A stretch of 64,000 nucleotides of DNA from Clostridium sp. (GCF_017888565.1 NZ_JAGHFX010000013.1:1-64000), one strand, 5' to 3'. Positions 55,329 to 64,000 are shown, numbered from the stretch's first letter. A program made the numbers and translations. Notes: a model not told the origin generated them from the letters alone.

Positions 55329-57218
55329 TTATTTAACATAGTATAATTCACCTGATCTAAGTGATTTTCCTAATATAGCACTTGTTGTACCAGACCAATA
55401 GAAATCACTTAATTGCTCTCCTGTTTTTGCTTCAGGCATTGAAAGCTTTGGATTATGAAGTCTAAATACATAATATTTTTCTGTTACAGGAATATACCAT
55501 GCATTATCATTAAAGAATTGAGCAAACTCTTCTGTTACCTTTGTTATATCTTCTGGCGTAGATGCATTAAATAATTCTAATTGCTTTTCTGAATATTTAA
55601 AGTCCCCTCCAGTTTCATCATTCTTAAATACTAATCCGCCTTTTTCTGGGAACTTAAGATTCATCCCTCTTTTACCATACCACCATATTCCATCATATGC
55701 CTCATATGGATGTTGAGTATTAGTTGCACTTCCAAATCCATCTATAATCATATGTCCTTGTCCAGAAGTAGCATAATCATTGTATGCAGCTGCTTCTTTT
55801 GGAGTAAATACAGCATTTAATCCAAAATCTTTCATCATATTTGCTGCTGCTTCACCAATTACAACATATGCTGGATATTCTCCAACCCCTGCAACTATAA
55901 TTTCTGGACTTTCTCCATTAGCATCAACCCATTGATTTCCCTTTTTACTCCAACCAGCTTTTTCTAAATATTCTTCTGCTTTTTCTAAATTAACATCGTA
56001 ATTTTCTAATGAATTTAAGAAATCTTTACTTAAATATTTATCCCTTACTGATGGTGGTAATGCTACTGCATATTCATCACCTTTTACCATTCCAGGCTCT
56101 GATACTGGTGCAATTTGAGCTTTATCAATTATATAAGCAATTGCCTTTCTTACATTAACATCATTAGTTGGATACTTTTGTGTATTCATACAGAATCCTA
56201 ATGAACTAAATTCTGGAACTACCATTTGTCTTATTGTTTCTTTATTATTTTCAGCAACTTTTTGTGCCATATCTGGTGATAATCCCATTCCTTCTGCATC
56301 ATAATCTCCATTTGAAATTGCAAGTGCAGTTGATTCTGTACTAGTAGGTCTTATCCCTCTAATTTTTTCTATGTTCAAAGGAACTCTATAATGTGGATTT
56401 TGCTCAAAAATTATTTCAGCTGATGTCATGGTCTTTGGAACATATGCTCCTGACACTTTTATACTCATTAAATCTGGTAAATAATTATTTAAAGCTGTAG
56501 TTGTTTCTGCAACCTTAGTATCACCTTCAGCATTAAATTTAAAGTTCTTATTTTCATCTAATTCTCTATTTTTTTCAAATTGTTCTTGATATGCTTTTGC
56601 AAATTCTCCATAATTAGATTCTGGATACTTTAATGATGTTTTTAATATATAATCTAATAATAAAGTTGCATCTCTATTGTATTTAACTTCTACTGTTAAA
56701 TCATCAATTTTCTTTACTGACTCAGCATAGTAAGCTATTTTATTTACTGTCATATCTATAAATAAATTACTCATCAAATCATCTGCTGTGATTGCTGATC
56801 CATCACTCCATTTAAGATCTGCTTTTAATTTTAAAGTCAATACTTTATCCTTAAAATCATAACTTTCTAGTAATGATGGCTTAAATGTTTTTTCTGGTTG
56901 AGAACTATAATCACATAAATAATCATATATGATTGGTTCCATTGACCAGTCAGGTCCTCCATTCACTGAAGGATTACCATGTCCTGCTGGAGCTGGAGTG
57001 AAGGATACCATTGTACTTATTTCAGTTCCTTTAGAATCTGCTTTTTCTCCCTCAACCTTTGCATTTTTCATGGTTGTCTCAACACTTATTACTGAATCCA
57101 TAATAGAATCAGTATTTGTATTGTTAGGTTCATTACTTTTACATCCAATAAATACAGATGCACTTAAAGTTAATGCCATAGTAAATGCTATAAGTTTTTT
57201 TAACTTATTTTTTTTCAT
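55329..57218 (-). CDS. Family-5 solute-binding lipoprotein, copy 1
   Basis: A 629-residue extracellular SBP_bac_5 (OppA/DppA type) lipoprotein. The signal peptide ends in the lipobox VFIGC (Cys26). The core includes WSMEPIIYDYLCDYSS, LKWSDGSAITADDLMSN, VRKAIAYIIDKAQIAPVSEP and EYLEKAGWSKKGNQWVDANG. The family binds peptides, but many members bind oligosaccharides. The surrounding GH26 and GH36 genes point to manno-oligosaccharides (inference). It is the first gene of the transporter operon. About four of five residues match the neighbouring copy by eye. TAGGGGGAAG precedes the ATG. Confidence 0.93.
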   Translation of the reverse strand: MKKNKLKKLIAFTMALTLSASVFIGCKSNEPNNTNTDSIMDSVISVETTMKNAKVEGEKADSKGTEISTMVSFTPAPAGHGNPSVNGGPDWSMEPIIYDYLCDYSSQPEKTFKPSLLESYDFKDKVLTLKLKADLKWSDGSAITADDLMSNLFIDMTVNKIAYYAESVKKIDDLTVEVKYNRDATLLLDYILKTSLKYPESNYGEFAKAYQEQFEKNRELDENKNFKFNAEGDTKVAETTTALNNYLPDLMSIKVSGAYVPKTMTSAEIIFEQNPHYRVPLNIEKIRGIRPTSTESTALAISNGDYDAEGMGLSPDMAQKVAENNKETIRQMVVPEFSSLGFCMNTQKYPTNDVNVRKAIAYIIDKAQIAPVSEPGMVKGDEYAVALPPSVRDKYLSKDFLNSLENYDVNLEKAEEYLEKAGWSKKGNQWVDANGESPEIIVAGVGEYPAYVVIGEAAANMMKDFGLNAVFTPKEAAAYNDYATSGQGHMIIDGFGSATNTQHPYEAYDGIWWYGKRGMNLKFPEKGGLVFKNDETGGDFKYSEKQLELFNASTPEDITKVTEEFAQFFNDNAWYIPVTEKYYVFRLHNPKLSMPEAKTGEQLSDFYWSGTTSAILGKSLRSGELYYVK

Positions 57219-57267
57219 AATCTTCCCCCTACTTTCATAGTAAAAATATCTTACTGTTTACATTTAA

Positions 57268-57304
57268 AGTATATTAAACGATATACTTCTAGTAAACGTT
57301 TTAA
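57268..57304 (-). promoter_or_regulatory. Promoter and operator of binding-protein copy 1
   Basis: Minus strand TTTACT, 17 bases, TATACT. The -35 is embedded in AAAACGTTTACT, a cre/LacI-family-like operator with an AAACGTTT core. An identical layout precedes copy 2. Confidence 0.72.
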
Positions 57305-57473
57305 AAGGAATAACATAAGTAAGGTTTATAAATAATAAAATTTGTATATATTTAAAAAATAGAATAGTCTATTAGTATTTTTTAAATCCTTAATTAATAA
57401 ATATGTATAAGAAGTCTTTGAACTATGAAGATTTAAAATCATAATTTAATATAAAATTCGCTTTAATAAAATA

Positions 57474-57501
57474 TAGGGTTGTCTTATTTAAGGCAACCCT
57501 A
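57474..57501 (-). terminator. Terminator of binding-protein copy 2
   Basis: TAGGGTTGTCTT and AAGGCAACCCTA pair with one wobble, and TATTTTATT follows on the minus strand. Confidence 0.82.
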
Positions 57502-57526
57502 CAATTTTTTATTCTTGTTATAATTT

Positions 57527-59416
57527 TTATTTAATGTAATATAACTCTTCTGATCTTATAGATTTACCTAAAATAGCACTTGGTGTACCTGACCAATAAA
57601 AATTATTTGTTTCTACTCCTGTCTCTGCTTCTGGCATTGAAAGCTTTGGATTATGAATCCTAAATATATAGTTTTTTTCCGTTACTGGTATAAACCATAC
57701 ATTGTCATTAAAGAACTTAGCAAATTCTTCTGAAACTGAAGATATTTCTTCATCTGTAGCTGCATCAAATAGTTCTGTCATTTTCTCTGAATAATTAAAA
57801 TCTTTATTAGTTTCTTCATTTTTCCAAATTAATTCACCTTGTTCAGGAAATTTAAGATTCATACCTCTTTTTCCATACCACCAAATACCACTGTAAGCTT
57901 CATGAGGATGTTGAGTGCTTATAGCTCCACCAAAGTTATCTACGGTCATATGCGCATCACCACTAGCTACATAATCATTATATGCAGCTGCTTCTTTTGG
58001 AGTAAATACAGCGTTTAAGCCAAAATCCTTCATCATATTTGTGGCAGCTTCTGCTATAACAACGTGATTTGGATACTCCCCAGCACCTGCAACTATAATT
58101 TCTGGGCTTTCTCCATTTTCATCAACCCATTGATTTGCCTTTTTACTCCAACCAGCTTTTTCCAAATACTCTTCAGCTTTTTCTAAATTAACATCATAAT
58201 TTTCTAATGAATTTAAAAAATCTTTACTTAAATACTTATCTCTTACTGATGGTGGTAATGCTACTGCATATTCATCTCCCTTTACCATTCCCGGTTCTGA
58301 TACTGGTGCTATTTGTTCAATATCTATTATATAAGCTATCGCCTTTCTTACGTTAACATCATTACTTGGATACTTTTGAGTATTCATACAGAATCCAACT
58401 GTACTAAACTCTGGTACTACAATTTGTCTTATTGTTTCTTTATTGTTTTCTGCTACCTTTAATGCTAAATCTGGTGATAACCCCATTCCTTCTGCATCAT
58501 AATCGCCATTAGATATTGCTAGTGCATTTGACTCTGTACTAGTTGGTCTTATCCCTCTTATTTTTTCAATGTGTAAAGGAACTCTATAGTAAGGATTTTG
58601 TTCAAAAATCATTTCAGCTGATGTCATAGTCTTTGGAACATATGCACCTGAAACTTTTATACTCATTAAATCTGGTAAATATTTATTTAAATCTGATGTT
58701 GCATCTGAAACCTTCTTATCTCCCTCTTCAGTAAACTTATAATTTCCCTTTTCATCAACTATTCTATAATTTTCAAAAGCATCTTGATACTCTTTTGCAA
58801 ACTCTCCATAATTTGATACTGGATACTTTAATGCAGTCTTTAAAATATAATCAAGTAATAATGTTGCTTCTTTTATATACTTAACTTGTATAGTTAAATC
58901 ATCTATCTTTTTTACAGATTCAGCATAATAAGCAATATTATTTACTGTCATATCTACAAATAAATTACACATTAAGTCATCTATTGTAATATCACTTCCA
59001 TCACTCCACTTAAGACCGTCTTTTAATTTTAATGTTAGTACCTTATCTTTAAACTCATAACTTTCTAATAAAGATGGCTTAAATGTCTTTTCTGGTTTTG
59101 AGCTATAATCACATAAATAATCATATATTATTGGTTCCATAGACCACTCTGGACCACCATTTACTGCTGGATTTCCATGTGCAGCTGCTCCTGGTGTAAA
59201 ATATACTGTAGTACTTAATTCTGTCCCTTTAGAATCTGCAATATCTCCTTCAACTCTAGCATTTTTCAAAGCTGTCTCAACACTAATTACTGAATCCATA
59301 ATAGAATCAGCATCTGTATTTCCAGGCTCATTATTTTTACATCCAATAAACACAGATGTACTTAAGGTTAATACAACAGTAAATGCTATAAGTTTTTTTA
59401 ACTTATTTTTTCTCAC
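57527..59416 (-). CDS. Family-5 solute-binding lipoprotein, copy 2
   Basis: A 629-residue paralogue of the neighbouring lipoprotein, with exactly the same length, the same lipobox VFIGC and long identical stretches such as ATLLDYIL and EYAVALPPSVRDKYLSKDFL. Differences cluster in a few segments (for example around residues 215-245 and the last 80 residues), which could tune ligand choice. The start is GTG behind TAGGGGGAGAG. It has its own promoter and terminator, so it is monocistronic. It must use the permeases encoded downstream, because no other set is present. Confidence 0.93.
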   Translation of the reverse strand: MRKNKLKKLIAFTVVLTLSTSVFIGCKNNEPGNTDADSIMDSVISVETALKNARVEGDIADSKGTELSTTVYFTPGAAAHGNPAVNGGPEWSMEPIIYDYLCDYSSKPEKTFKPSLLESYEFKDKVLTLKLKDGLKWSDGSDITIDDLMCNLFVDMTVNNIAYYAESVKKIDDLTIQVKYIKEATLLLDYILKTALKYPVSNYGEFAKEYQDAFENYRIVDEKGNYKFTEEGDKKVSDATSDLNKYLPDLMSIKVSGAYVPKTMTSAEMIFEQNPYYRVPLHIEKIRGIRPTSTESNALAISNGDYDAEGMGLSPDLALKVAENNKETIRQIVVPEFSTVGFCMNTQKYPSNDVNVRKAIAYIIDIEQIAPVSEPGMVKGDEYAVALPPSVRDKYLSKDFLNSLENYDVNLEKAEEYLEKAGWSKKANQWVDENGESPEIIVAGAGEYPNHVVIAEAATNMMKDFGLNAVFTPKEAAAYNDYVASGDAHMTVDNFGGAISTQHPHEAYSGIWWYGKRGMNLKFPEQGELIWKNEETNKDFNYSEKMTELFDAATDEEISSVSEEFAKFFNDNVWFIPVTEKNYIFRIHNPKLSMPEAETGVETNNFYWSGTPSAILGKSIRSEELYYIK

Positions 59417-59467
59417 AATACTCTCCCCCTAGATTAGCATTTTAAATGTCTTTTATTTACATTTAAA

Positions 59468-59504
59468 AGTATATTAAGTCAAGCATTTTGAGTAAACGTT
59501 TTTT
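59468..59504 (-). promoter_or_regulatory. Promoter and operator of binding-protein copy 2
   Basis: Minus strand TTTACT, 17 bases, TATACT, with AAAACGTTTACT covering the -35. Spacing and hexamers equal those before copy 1, while the spacer bases differ, so the conserved parts are probably under selection. Confidence 0.72.
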
Positions 59505-59623
59505 AATAAATATCAGAAATATAGTCTATATTCATTAAAACTTGTATATATAGTAAATTAACAGAAAATTAACCATATTTATTTTAAATAAAAAATAATT
59601 AAATTTAATAAAATAATATATAA

Positions 59624-59657
59624 AAAAAGAAATTCAGACTTTGCTGAATTTCTTTTT
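59624..59657 (-). terminator. Terminator of the GH36 gene
   Basis: AAAAAGAAATTCAG and CTGAATTTCTTTTT form a perfect 14-bp stem with a 6-base loop just after the stop. T runs occur on both sides. Confidence 0.9.
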
Positions 59658-59661
59658 AATT

Positions 59662-61851
59662 TTATAAAAGTTTTAAGTGAATTAATTTTCCTTTAAAGTC
59701 ACCATGTACATTAGTTAAATTAATTCCAGCAGCCATTAATGCTCCACCAGATATAATTTCTCCACTTTCTTCATTCCTATAGAATCTATCTTCTATTAGC
59801 CCTTTTAATTTTATTCTTCTACTATGATAATTTGCTCTTCCAAAAACTTGAACACAAGTTACTAAAACTTCACTCTTATCTTTAGAAACTACTGACCATG
59901 CATCAAAAGAGTTATTTTCAGAAAAATTCTCTATTCTATAATAGTCCCCACTTCTTACTAAATCATTATATTTATGATACATTTCTATTTGTTTTGGTAT
60001 CATATCTCTATCTTCTTGCGGTATTCTTGTTACATCAAGCTCATATCCAAAAGTACCAGCTAAAGCTACATAACCTCTTGTTTCAAAAGGTGTCGTTCTT
60101 CCAACAGTATGATTTGGACAATCACTAACGTGTGCACCTATAGATGAAAGTGGATATACCATAGATGTTCCTTCTTGTATTTTCAATCTTTCAATTGCAT
60201 CAGTATCATCAGAACACCAAATTTGAGGGCTATAGTAAAGCATTCCTGGATCGAATCTTGCTCCTCCACCAGAACAGTTTTCTAATAAAATATGTGGAAA
60301 ATCTTTAGTTAATCTGTCCATCATATCATATACTGCTAAAACATATCTGTGGAATAATTCTCCTTGATTTTCTGATTTTAAACCAAGACTTCCTAAATCT
60401 GTTAGTTGTCTATTCATATCCCATTTTACATAAGTTATATTTGCACTTGATAAAACTTTTTTTATACTGCCATATATATAATCAACTATTTCTTTTCTTG
60501 ATAAATCTAACACATATTGTTCTCTACATAATGCCGGTTCACGACCTAGTATTTTAATACACCAATCTGGATGTTTTCTAAATAATTCTGAATCTCCTGA
60601 TATCATTTCCGGTTCAACCCATATTCCAAATTCCATACCAAGTTTATTTACTTCGTCAACTAAATTCTTAAGTCCGCCATTTATTTTATCTTCATTTACA
60701 AACCAATCACCTAGTGATGAATTATCAGAATTACGCTTTCCAAACCACCCATCATCCATAACAAGCATTTCAATTCCTAATTTAGATGCTTCCTTTGCAA
60801 TGGATAATAATTTCTCTGTATTAAAATCAAAATAAGTTGCTTCCCAATTATTTATTAATATTGGACGCTTTTTATCTTTATATTCCCCTCTTATTAAATG
60901 ATTTCTATATAAATCGTGGAAGGTTCTTGTCATCTTTCCTATACCTTCATTTGAATAAACCATAACAACTTCAGGAGCTATAAATTCTTCATCCTTATTT
61001 AATACCCAATTAAAATCTTCTGGATTTATCCCCATTACAACCCTAGTTGTATTAAATTGGCATCCTTCAATTTGTGAAAAGAAATTTCCTGAGTAAACAA
61101 AATTAAATCCATATACATTACCATAATCATCTGTTGCTTTGCTATCTAATAATGCTATAAATGGATTATCCTGATGACTTGATTCCCCTCTTATAGTTGA
61201 TACTACTTGCTTTCCATAACCTATATTCTTTCTTTGCACATGTCTCTCTCTAGCCCAAGATCCATGAAGTGATATCATATCATAATCAATACCATCAAAA
61301 TCAATGCAGGTTGATAGTACCTTTGTTAAATTAATTTTATCTTCACTTAAGTTTTTAACTTTTACACTTCTTGTAATAACATCTAAATTTTCAAAAGTAG
61401 TATAAACAAGTACAACTTGTAAATTTAAATATGCATCTTCACAAATTATTTCAACGCTCGTACATTCATTTTCATCTCCAAAGGTAGCAGGTAATCCATC
61501 AAGTTCTTTTTTACCTTTATAAATTTCATGTGACTTATATTCAAGCTTTACTTCTGAATGTCCATTTTTATCTCTAACTCTTATTGATGACTCTCTAAAA
61601 TCCCCAGTACCATGAGTTGAATATTCAAAAGGAAAACTATCATAAAAAGATACTCTATCTCTATTATTTTTTGATGGCACATATGGTGGTTCTTCAAGTC
61701 TCATTAAATAATTTATATTTTCATCAATTACTTTCTTTCCAAAATAAACATGTCCTAAAAATTTTTCTTCATCTACAATAGAAATAATGTACGATGTATC
61801 TTTTGAATCAAGCTTAAATACATTATACTTTTCTATAAATCTAATACCCAT
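59662..61851 (-). CDS. Alpha-galactosidase, GH36
   Basis: A 729-residue retaining alpha-galactosidase of clan GH-D, with an N-terminal beta-sandwich, a central (beta/alpha)8 barrel and a C-terminal beta domain. The family segments are NNWEATYFDFN, MDDGWFGKRN, WVEPEMIS, the nucleophile Asp in YVKWDMNRQ (about 477) and the acid/base Asp in CSDDTDAIERL (about 547). No signal peptide is present, so it acts in the cytoplasm, removing galactose side groups from imported raffinose-like or galactomanno-oligosaccharides. It has its own promoter/operator and terminator and lies upstream of the transporter genes. Confidence 0.95.
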   Translation of the reverse strand: MGIRFIEKYNVFKLDSKDTSYIISIVDEEKFLGHVYFGKKVIDENINYLMRLEEPPYVPSKNNRDRVSFYDSFPFEYSTHGTGDFRESSIRVRDKNGHSEVKLEYKSHEIYKGKKELDGLPATFGDENECTSVEIICEDAYLNLQVVLVYTTFENLDVITRSVKVKNLSEDKINLTKVLSTCIDFDGIDYDMISLHGSWARERHVQRKNIGYGKQVVSTIRGESSHQDNPFIALLDSKATDDYGNVYGFNFVYSGNFFSQIEGCQFNTTRVVMGINPEDFNWVLNKDEEFIAPEVVMVYSNEGIGKMTRTFHDLYRNHLIRGEYKDKKRPILINNWEATYFDFNTEKLLSIAKEASKLGIEMLVMDDGWFGKRNSDNSSLGDWFVNEDKINGGLKNLVDEVNKLGMEFGIWVEPEMISGDSELFRKHPDWCIKILGREPALCREQYVLDLSRKEIVDYIYGSIKKVLSSANITYVKWDMNRQLTDLGSLGLKSENQGELFHRYVLAVYDMMDRLTKDFPHILLENCSGGGARFDPGMLYYSPQIWCSDDTDAIERLKIQEGTSMVYPLSSIGAHVSDCPNHTVGRTTPFETRGYVALAGTFGYELDVTRIPQEDRDMIPKQIEMYHKYNDLVRSGDYYRIENFSENNSFDAWSVVSKDKSEVLVTCVQVFGRANYHSRRIKLKGLIEDRFYRNEESGEIISGGALMAAGINLTNVHGDFKGKLIHLKLL

Positions 61852-61891
61852 TTTCTATACCCCCATTACACAATGTAATTACTTCAATTTA

Positions 61892-61909
61892 ATTATAACG
61901 TTTACCTTA
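61892..61909 (-). promoter_or_regulatory. Promoter -10 and operator of the GH36 gene
   Basis: Minus strand GGTAAACGTTATAATT: a perfect TATAAT -10 overlaps an AAACGTT operator core like those of the two binding-protein promoters. Overlap with the -10 is suited to repression. Confidence 0.62.
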
Positions 61910-62002
61910 AAATAGCATAATTATTTATATTATTCAATAATGTTATAAATCACATTAATATTTGCAATAATATCTTATATTTTGTTTACATTTACAAAAA
62001 AA

Positions 62003-62039
62003 TACAGTATTAATATTTAATATAAAAACTAATACTGTA
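62003..62039 (-). terminator. Terminator of the degV-DUF1836 operon
   Basis: TACAGTATTA and TAATACTGTA form a 10-bp perfect stem, followed on the minus strand by seven T. Confidence 0.88.
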
Positions 62040-62066
62040 CTTTCAAATTATCTTTTTTATTAAATT

Positions 62067-62597
62067 TTATATATCTTTTATCTCATCAATAATATACTTT
62101 TGTATATAAATCTTATGAGCAAAAGACATTACTGTAGATCTTACTATCTCAGATTCAATGGTAACTTTCCTTGCTGAACTCGGCTCTGAAAAATCTCTTG
62201 TAGTAAATACTGATTTTAAGGCTTTTTCAATCTCTATACAAAAAAAGTCATATGCCTCCTCTATAGGGTAAGTATCTATTTGCTTTCTTATTAAATAACA
62301 TATTTCTTGCAAAGTAAATACTTGCTTTAATGTACAAACTACAATTAAGTAAGCTAAATGTTTTTCATTATATCTTTTATCTTTTGGAGGATAAACTACC
62401 TTTTGTTTCACATAATTATTAAGCATTGTAGGTGTTAACAATTTTTCTTCATTATTAATATTTATTTCTTTTAATACATTCTCTATATATACAATGACTT
62501 GGTCCTTATATAATGAAACTTTTGGCAGTTCATTAAATCTTGGGCAATGAAATTCTAAAATATTACCATGAATCTCACCCTTCTTCCCTTTATTCAT
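62067..62597 (-). CDS. DUF1836 family protein
   Basis: A 176-residue soluble protein. The typical DUF1836 features are PRFNELPKVSLYKDQVIVYI, LTPTMLNNYVKQKVVYPPKDKRY and a helical C-terminal half. The N-terminal part looks like a MerR-type winged helix, so a DNA-binding role is possible but unproven. It lies 22 bases downstream of degV and is probably cotranscribed. TAGGAGAGG precedes the ATG. Confidence 0.88.
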   Translation of the reverse strand: MNKGKKGEIHGNILEFHCPRFNELPKVSLYKDQVIVYIENVLKEININNEEKLLTPTMLNNYVKQKVVYPPKDKRYNEKHLAYLIVVCTLKQVFTLQEICYLIRKQIDTYPIEEAYDFFCIEIEKALKSVFTTRDFSEPSSARKVTIESEIVRSTVMSFAHKIYIQKYIIDEIKDI

Positions 62598-62619
62598 ACT
62601 GCCTCTCCTATTTATATAC

Positions 62620-63471
62620 TTATTTTAATAAAGCATGCTTTTTTATTACTTGTATAGCAACACATCCTGGCCCACCTTGCGTTGTAAAGGCAGGACTTAA
62701 TAGCTTGATTTCTATATCTGCATCCTTAATATCTTCTAATATAATTTCTTTAGCTTCATTTGCTAAATCCTCTTTGCAAGCATGAGAAATATAAATTTTA
62801 TAATTATGATCAATATTTTTCTCTATAAATGTTTCACATATCTTTTTAACTGCTTTTTTATATGTACGCTTTGTAGTAAACTTCTCAAGAGATTTACTAT
62901 CCTCTGAAAGAGTCATAACTGGCACTAATTTAATAGCACTACCAATCTTACCAACTATAGATGATACTCTTCCCCCTCTTACTAAAAAATCAAAGTCATG
63001 AGGAATTAGGAATGAAGTTGATGTTTCAATAAATTTATTTAATTCATTTACTATTTCATTTCTTTTGTATCCAGCTTCTACAAACTTAACTGCTAAATCA
63101 ACTAAATACCTATGTGGTCCGCATAAAGTCTTCGAGTTAATTACATCAATACGCTCTGGATTATTATCCATCTTTCTTGCCATACATGCTGAATTATATG
63201 TACCTGATAAACCATCTGCCATTGAAATATTTATTATTTCATCTTCTGGGTATTTACTATATAAATCCAACACATGTCCAATAGATGGCTGCGAAGATTT
63301 TGGAACATGTCCTTCATTAATGATATCAATAAACTCTTTTGTGTTTATATCTTCATATTCCCTATATGTTTTGTTATCAATGCTAACTGTAAGAGGTGCA
63401 ATATCGATGTTATTAGCTTGTCCCTCTTTTATAGAATAAAGTGTAGATGAGTCTGATACAATTTTTATCAT
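62620..63471 (-). CDS. DegV family fatty-acid-binding protein
   Basis: A 283-residue DegV/FakB-type protein that binds a fatty acid for phosphorylation by a FakA kinase. The family marks are IVSDSSTLY at the N-terminus, SSQPSIG with the lipid-headgroup serine/threonine region, NISMADGLSGTYNSA, and DFLVRGGRVSSIVGKIG. The kinase gene is not in this window. A consensus promoter lies upstream, with an AGTTTTCAAAACT-like palindrome (63510-63524) in the leader. GGAGAG precedes the ATG. Confidence 0.92.
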   Translation of the reverse strand: MIKIVSDSSTLYSIKEGQANNIDIAPLTVSIDNKTYREYEDINTKEFIDIINEGHVPKSSQPSIGHVLDLYSKYPEDEIINISMADGLSGTYNSACMARKMDNNPERIDVINSKTLCGPHRYLVDLAVKFVEAGYKRNEIVNELNKFIETSTSFLIPHDFDFLVRGGRVSSIVGKIGSAIKLVPVMTLSEDSKSLEKFTTKRTYKKAVKKICETFIEKNIDHNYKIYISHACKEDLANEAKEIILEDIKDADIEIKLLSPAFTTQGGPGCVAIQVIKKHALLK

Positions 63472-63532
63472 CTTTTTCTCTCCAATTTCGTATTTTAATC
63501 TAATATATATAGTTTTGAAAACTATTTGTTTA

Positions 63533-63561
63533 AGATTATCATACTAAGTAACCGATGTCAA
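63533..63561 (-). promoter_or_regulatory. Promoter of degV
   Basis: Minus strand TTGACA, 17 bases, TAATCT. A perfect -35 and a fair -10, about 60 bases before the start codon. Confidence 0.75.
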
Positions 63562-63644
63562 TAAAATTTTTGTAAACATTTCAATAACTTTTTTCCATTA
63601 AAAATTTTATTTTTTATTTATAGTAAACTTTAATTCTTTCAAAT

Positions 63645-63674
63645 AATAGGAGCTATTTTTCGATAGCTCCTATT
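63645..63674 (-). terminator. Terminator of the L,D-transpeptidase gene
   Basis: AATAGGAGCTAT and ATAGCTCCTATT form a perfect 12-bp stem with a 6-base loop, and an ATTT-rich tail follows. Confidence 0.85.
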
Positions 63675-63818
63675 AAACTCACTAGTTAAAAATCTGTAAT
63701 TATTTATATAATTTATTCTAAATCATTAAAATTAATTTAGTTTAGAAAATTTCAATTTAAATTTTCTTTCATACTTTATAAATTATACATTTGGAGCCAG
63801 ATAGTTATATTCTACATT

Positions 63819-64000
63819 TTAACTAATATAAACTTTAGTATTTTCTGGAATATTATCATATATCCATTTTGCATTTTCTTTAGTTAATCTTACACATCCA
63901 TCTGACAAAGCCATTCCTAGTCTACCGTCTCTTATACTACCATCTAAATTATAAATAATTGAGTGAAATAGATAGTTCCCTTTAAATTGAGTATAATACC
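63819..64000 (-). CDS. L,D-transpeptidase catalytic domain (YkuD), 3' end, partial
   Basis: The last 60 codons of a gene that runs off the window edge. Reading on the minus strand, the tail contains LFHSIIYNLDG, then GMALSDGCVRLTKENAKWIY and NIPENTKVYIS before a TAA. The His and the SxGC cysteine, about 20 residues apart, are the YkuD active site, which makes 3-3 crosslinks in peptidoglycan. The residue before Gly-Cys is Asp rather than the usual His. The N-terminal part is outside the window. Confidence 0.88.
   Translation of the reverse strand, partial: YYTQFKGNYLFHSIIYNLDGSIRDGRLGMALSDGCVRLTKENAKWIYDNIPENTKVYIS

Larger units (their letters stand above)
57219..57526. other. 308-bp gap between the two binding-protein genes
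   Basis: It holds the terminator of the second copy, the promoter/operator of the first copy and a leader of about 45 bases. No gene is visible. The promoter-proximal part resembles the region before the second copy, showing that the duplication included control DNA. Confidence 0.75.
63472..63818. other. 347-bp intergenic region
   Basis: The left part carries the degV promoter and a 15-base leader palindrome. The middle holds the terminator of the L,D-transpeptidase gene. The remaining bases are AT-rich, with no gene seen. Confidence 0.65.

Noticed and set aside
63510..63524. FapR operator in the degV leader
   Set aside because: The palindrome around AGTTTTGAAAACT does not match the known FapR sequence, although a fatty-acid link would be attractive. 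It is noted only as a palindrome.

Overview
The window is very AT-rich, has strong purine-rich ribosome binding sites, uses some GTG and TTG starts, and carries PTS, Opp-type ABC and sortase-anchored genes. This fits a chromosomal segment of a Clostridium sensu stricto species. A chemoreceptor gene with a sigma-D-like promoter suggests a motile member. I see no rRNA, tRNA, CRISPR array, insertion sequence or prophage.

Layout. 1-6 kb: a small conserved-type gene; an operon of a PfoR-family membrane protein, an aryl/keto-acid-type D-2-hydroxyacid dehydrogenase (FldH/LdhA-like) and a HisC-like aminotransferase; then a divergent chemoreceptor. 6-12.7 kb: an unknown membrane protein, a heterodimeric ABC exporter with a possible leader attenuator, glycerate kinase and a HAD phosphatase. 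12.7-19.7 kb: an operon of 2-keto-3-deoxy-sugar-acid aldolase, GAT-family PTS (EIIA, EIIB, EIIC) and a DgoD-type dehydratase. It follows a LevR-like sigma-54 activator and starts at a near-perfect sigma-54 promoter. 20.8-29.8 kb: a second sugar block on one strand, with RpiR regulator, alpha-glucoside PTS EIICB, hxlA-hxlB, GH4 6-phospho-alpha-glucosidase, IlvD/Edd-type dehydratase, KDPG aldolase and KDG kinase. Two near-identical 28-bp palindromes lie at the same distance from the two main promoters of this block.

29.9-36 kb: housekeeping and repair genes, including a YdeI/DUF1905 protein, a choline-kinase-like phosphotransferase, an adaA-ogt-alkD-like adaptive-response operon, a GNAT acetyltransferase, a class-I glutamine amidotransferase hydrolase and ferritin. 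36.1-44.5 kb: two large exported proteins. One is a 2015-residue M60-type zinc metalloprotease with a dockerin-like module. The other is an LPxTG-anchored Ig-like protein that follows it.

44.8-61.9 kb: a glycan locus. It has a YesMN two-component system with an unpaired sugar-binding protein, then an Opp/Dpp-type ABC transporter with two tandem-duplicated family-5 binding lipoproteins, a GH26 mannanase without a signal peptide and a GH36 alpha-galactosidase. Together these suggest uptake of (galacto)manno-oligosaccharides and their breakdown in the cytoplasm. Three promoters here share an AAACGTT-centred operator. 62-64 kb: DUF1836 and DegV genes and the 3' end of an L,D-transpeptidase gene.

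The main theme is carbohydrate and sugar-acid foraging under several regulatory regimes: sigma-54/PTS-domain activator, RpiR, YesMN and a LacI/CcpA-like operator.
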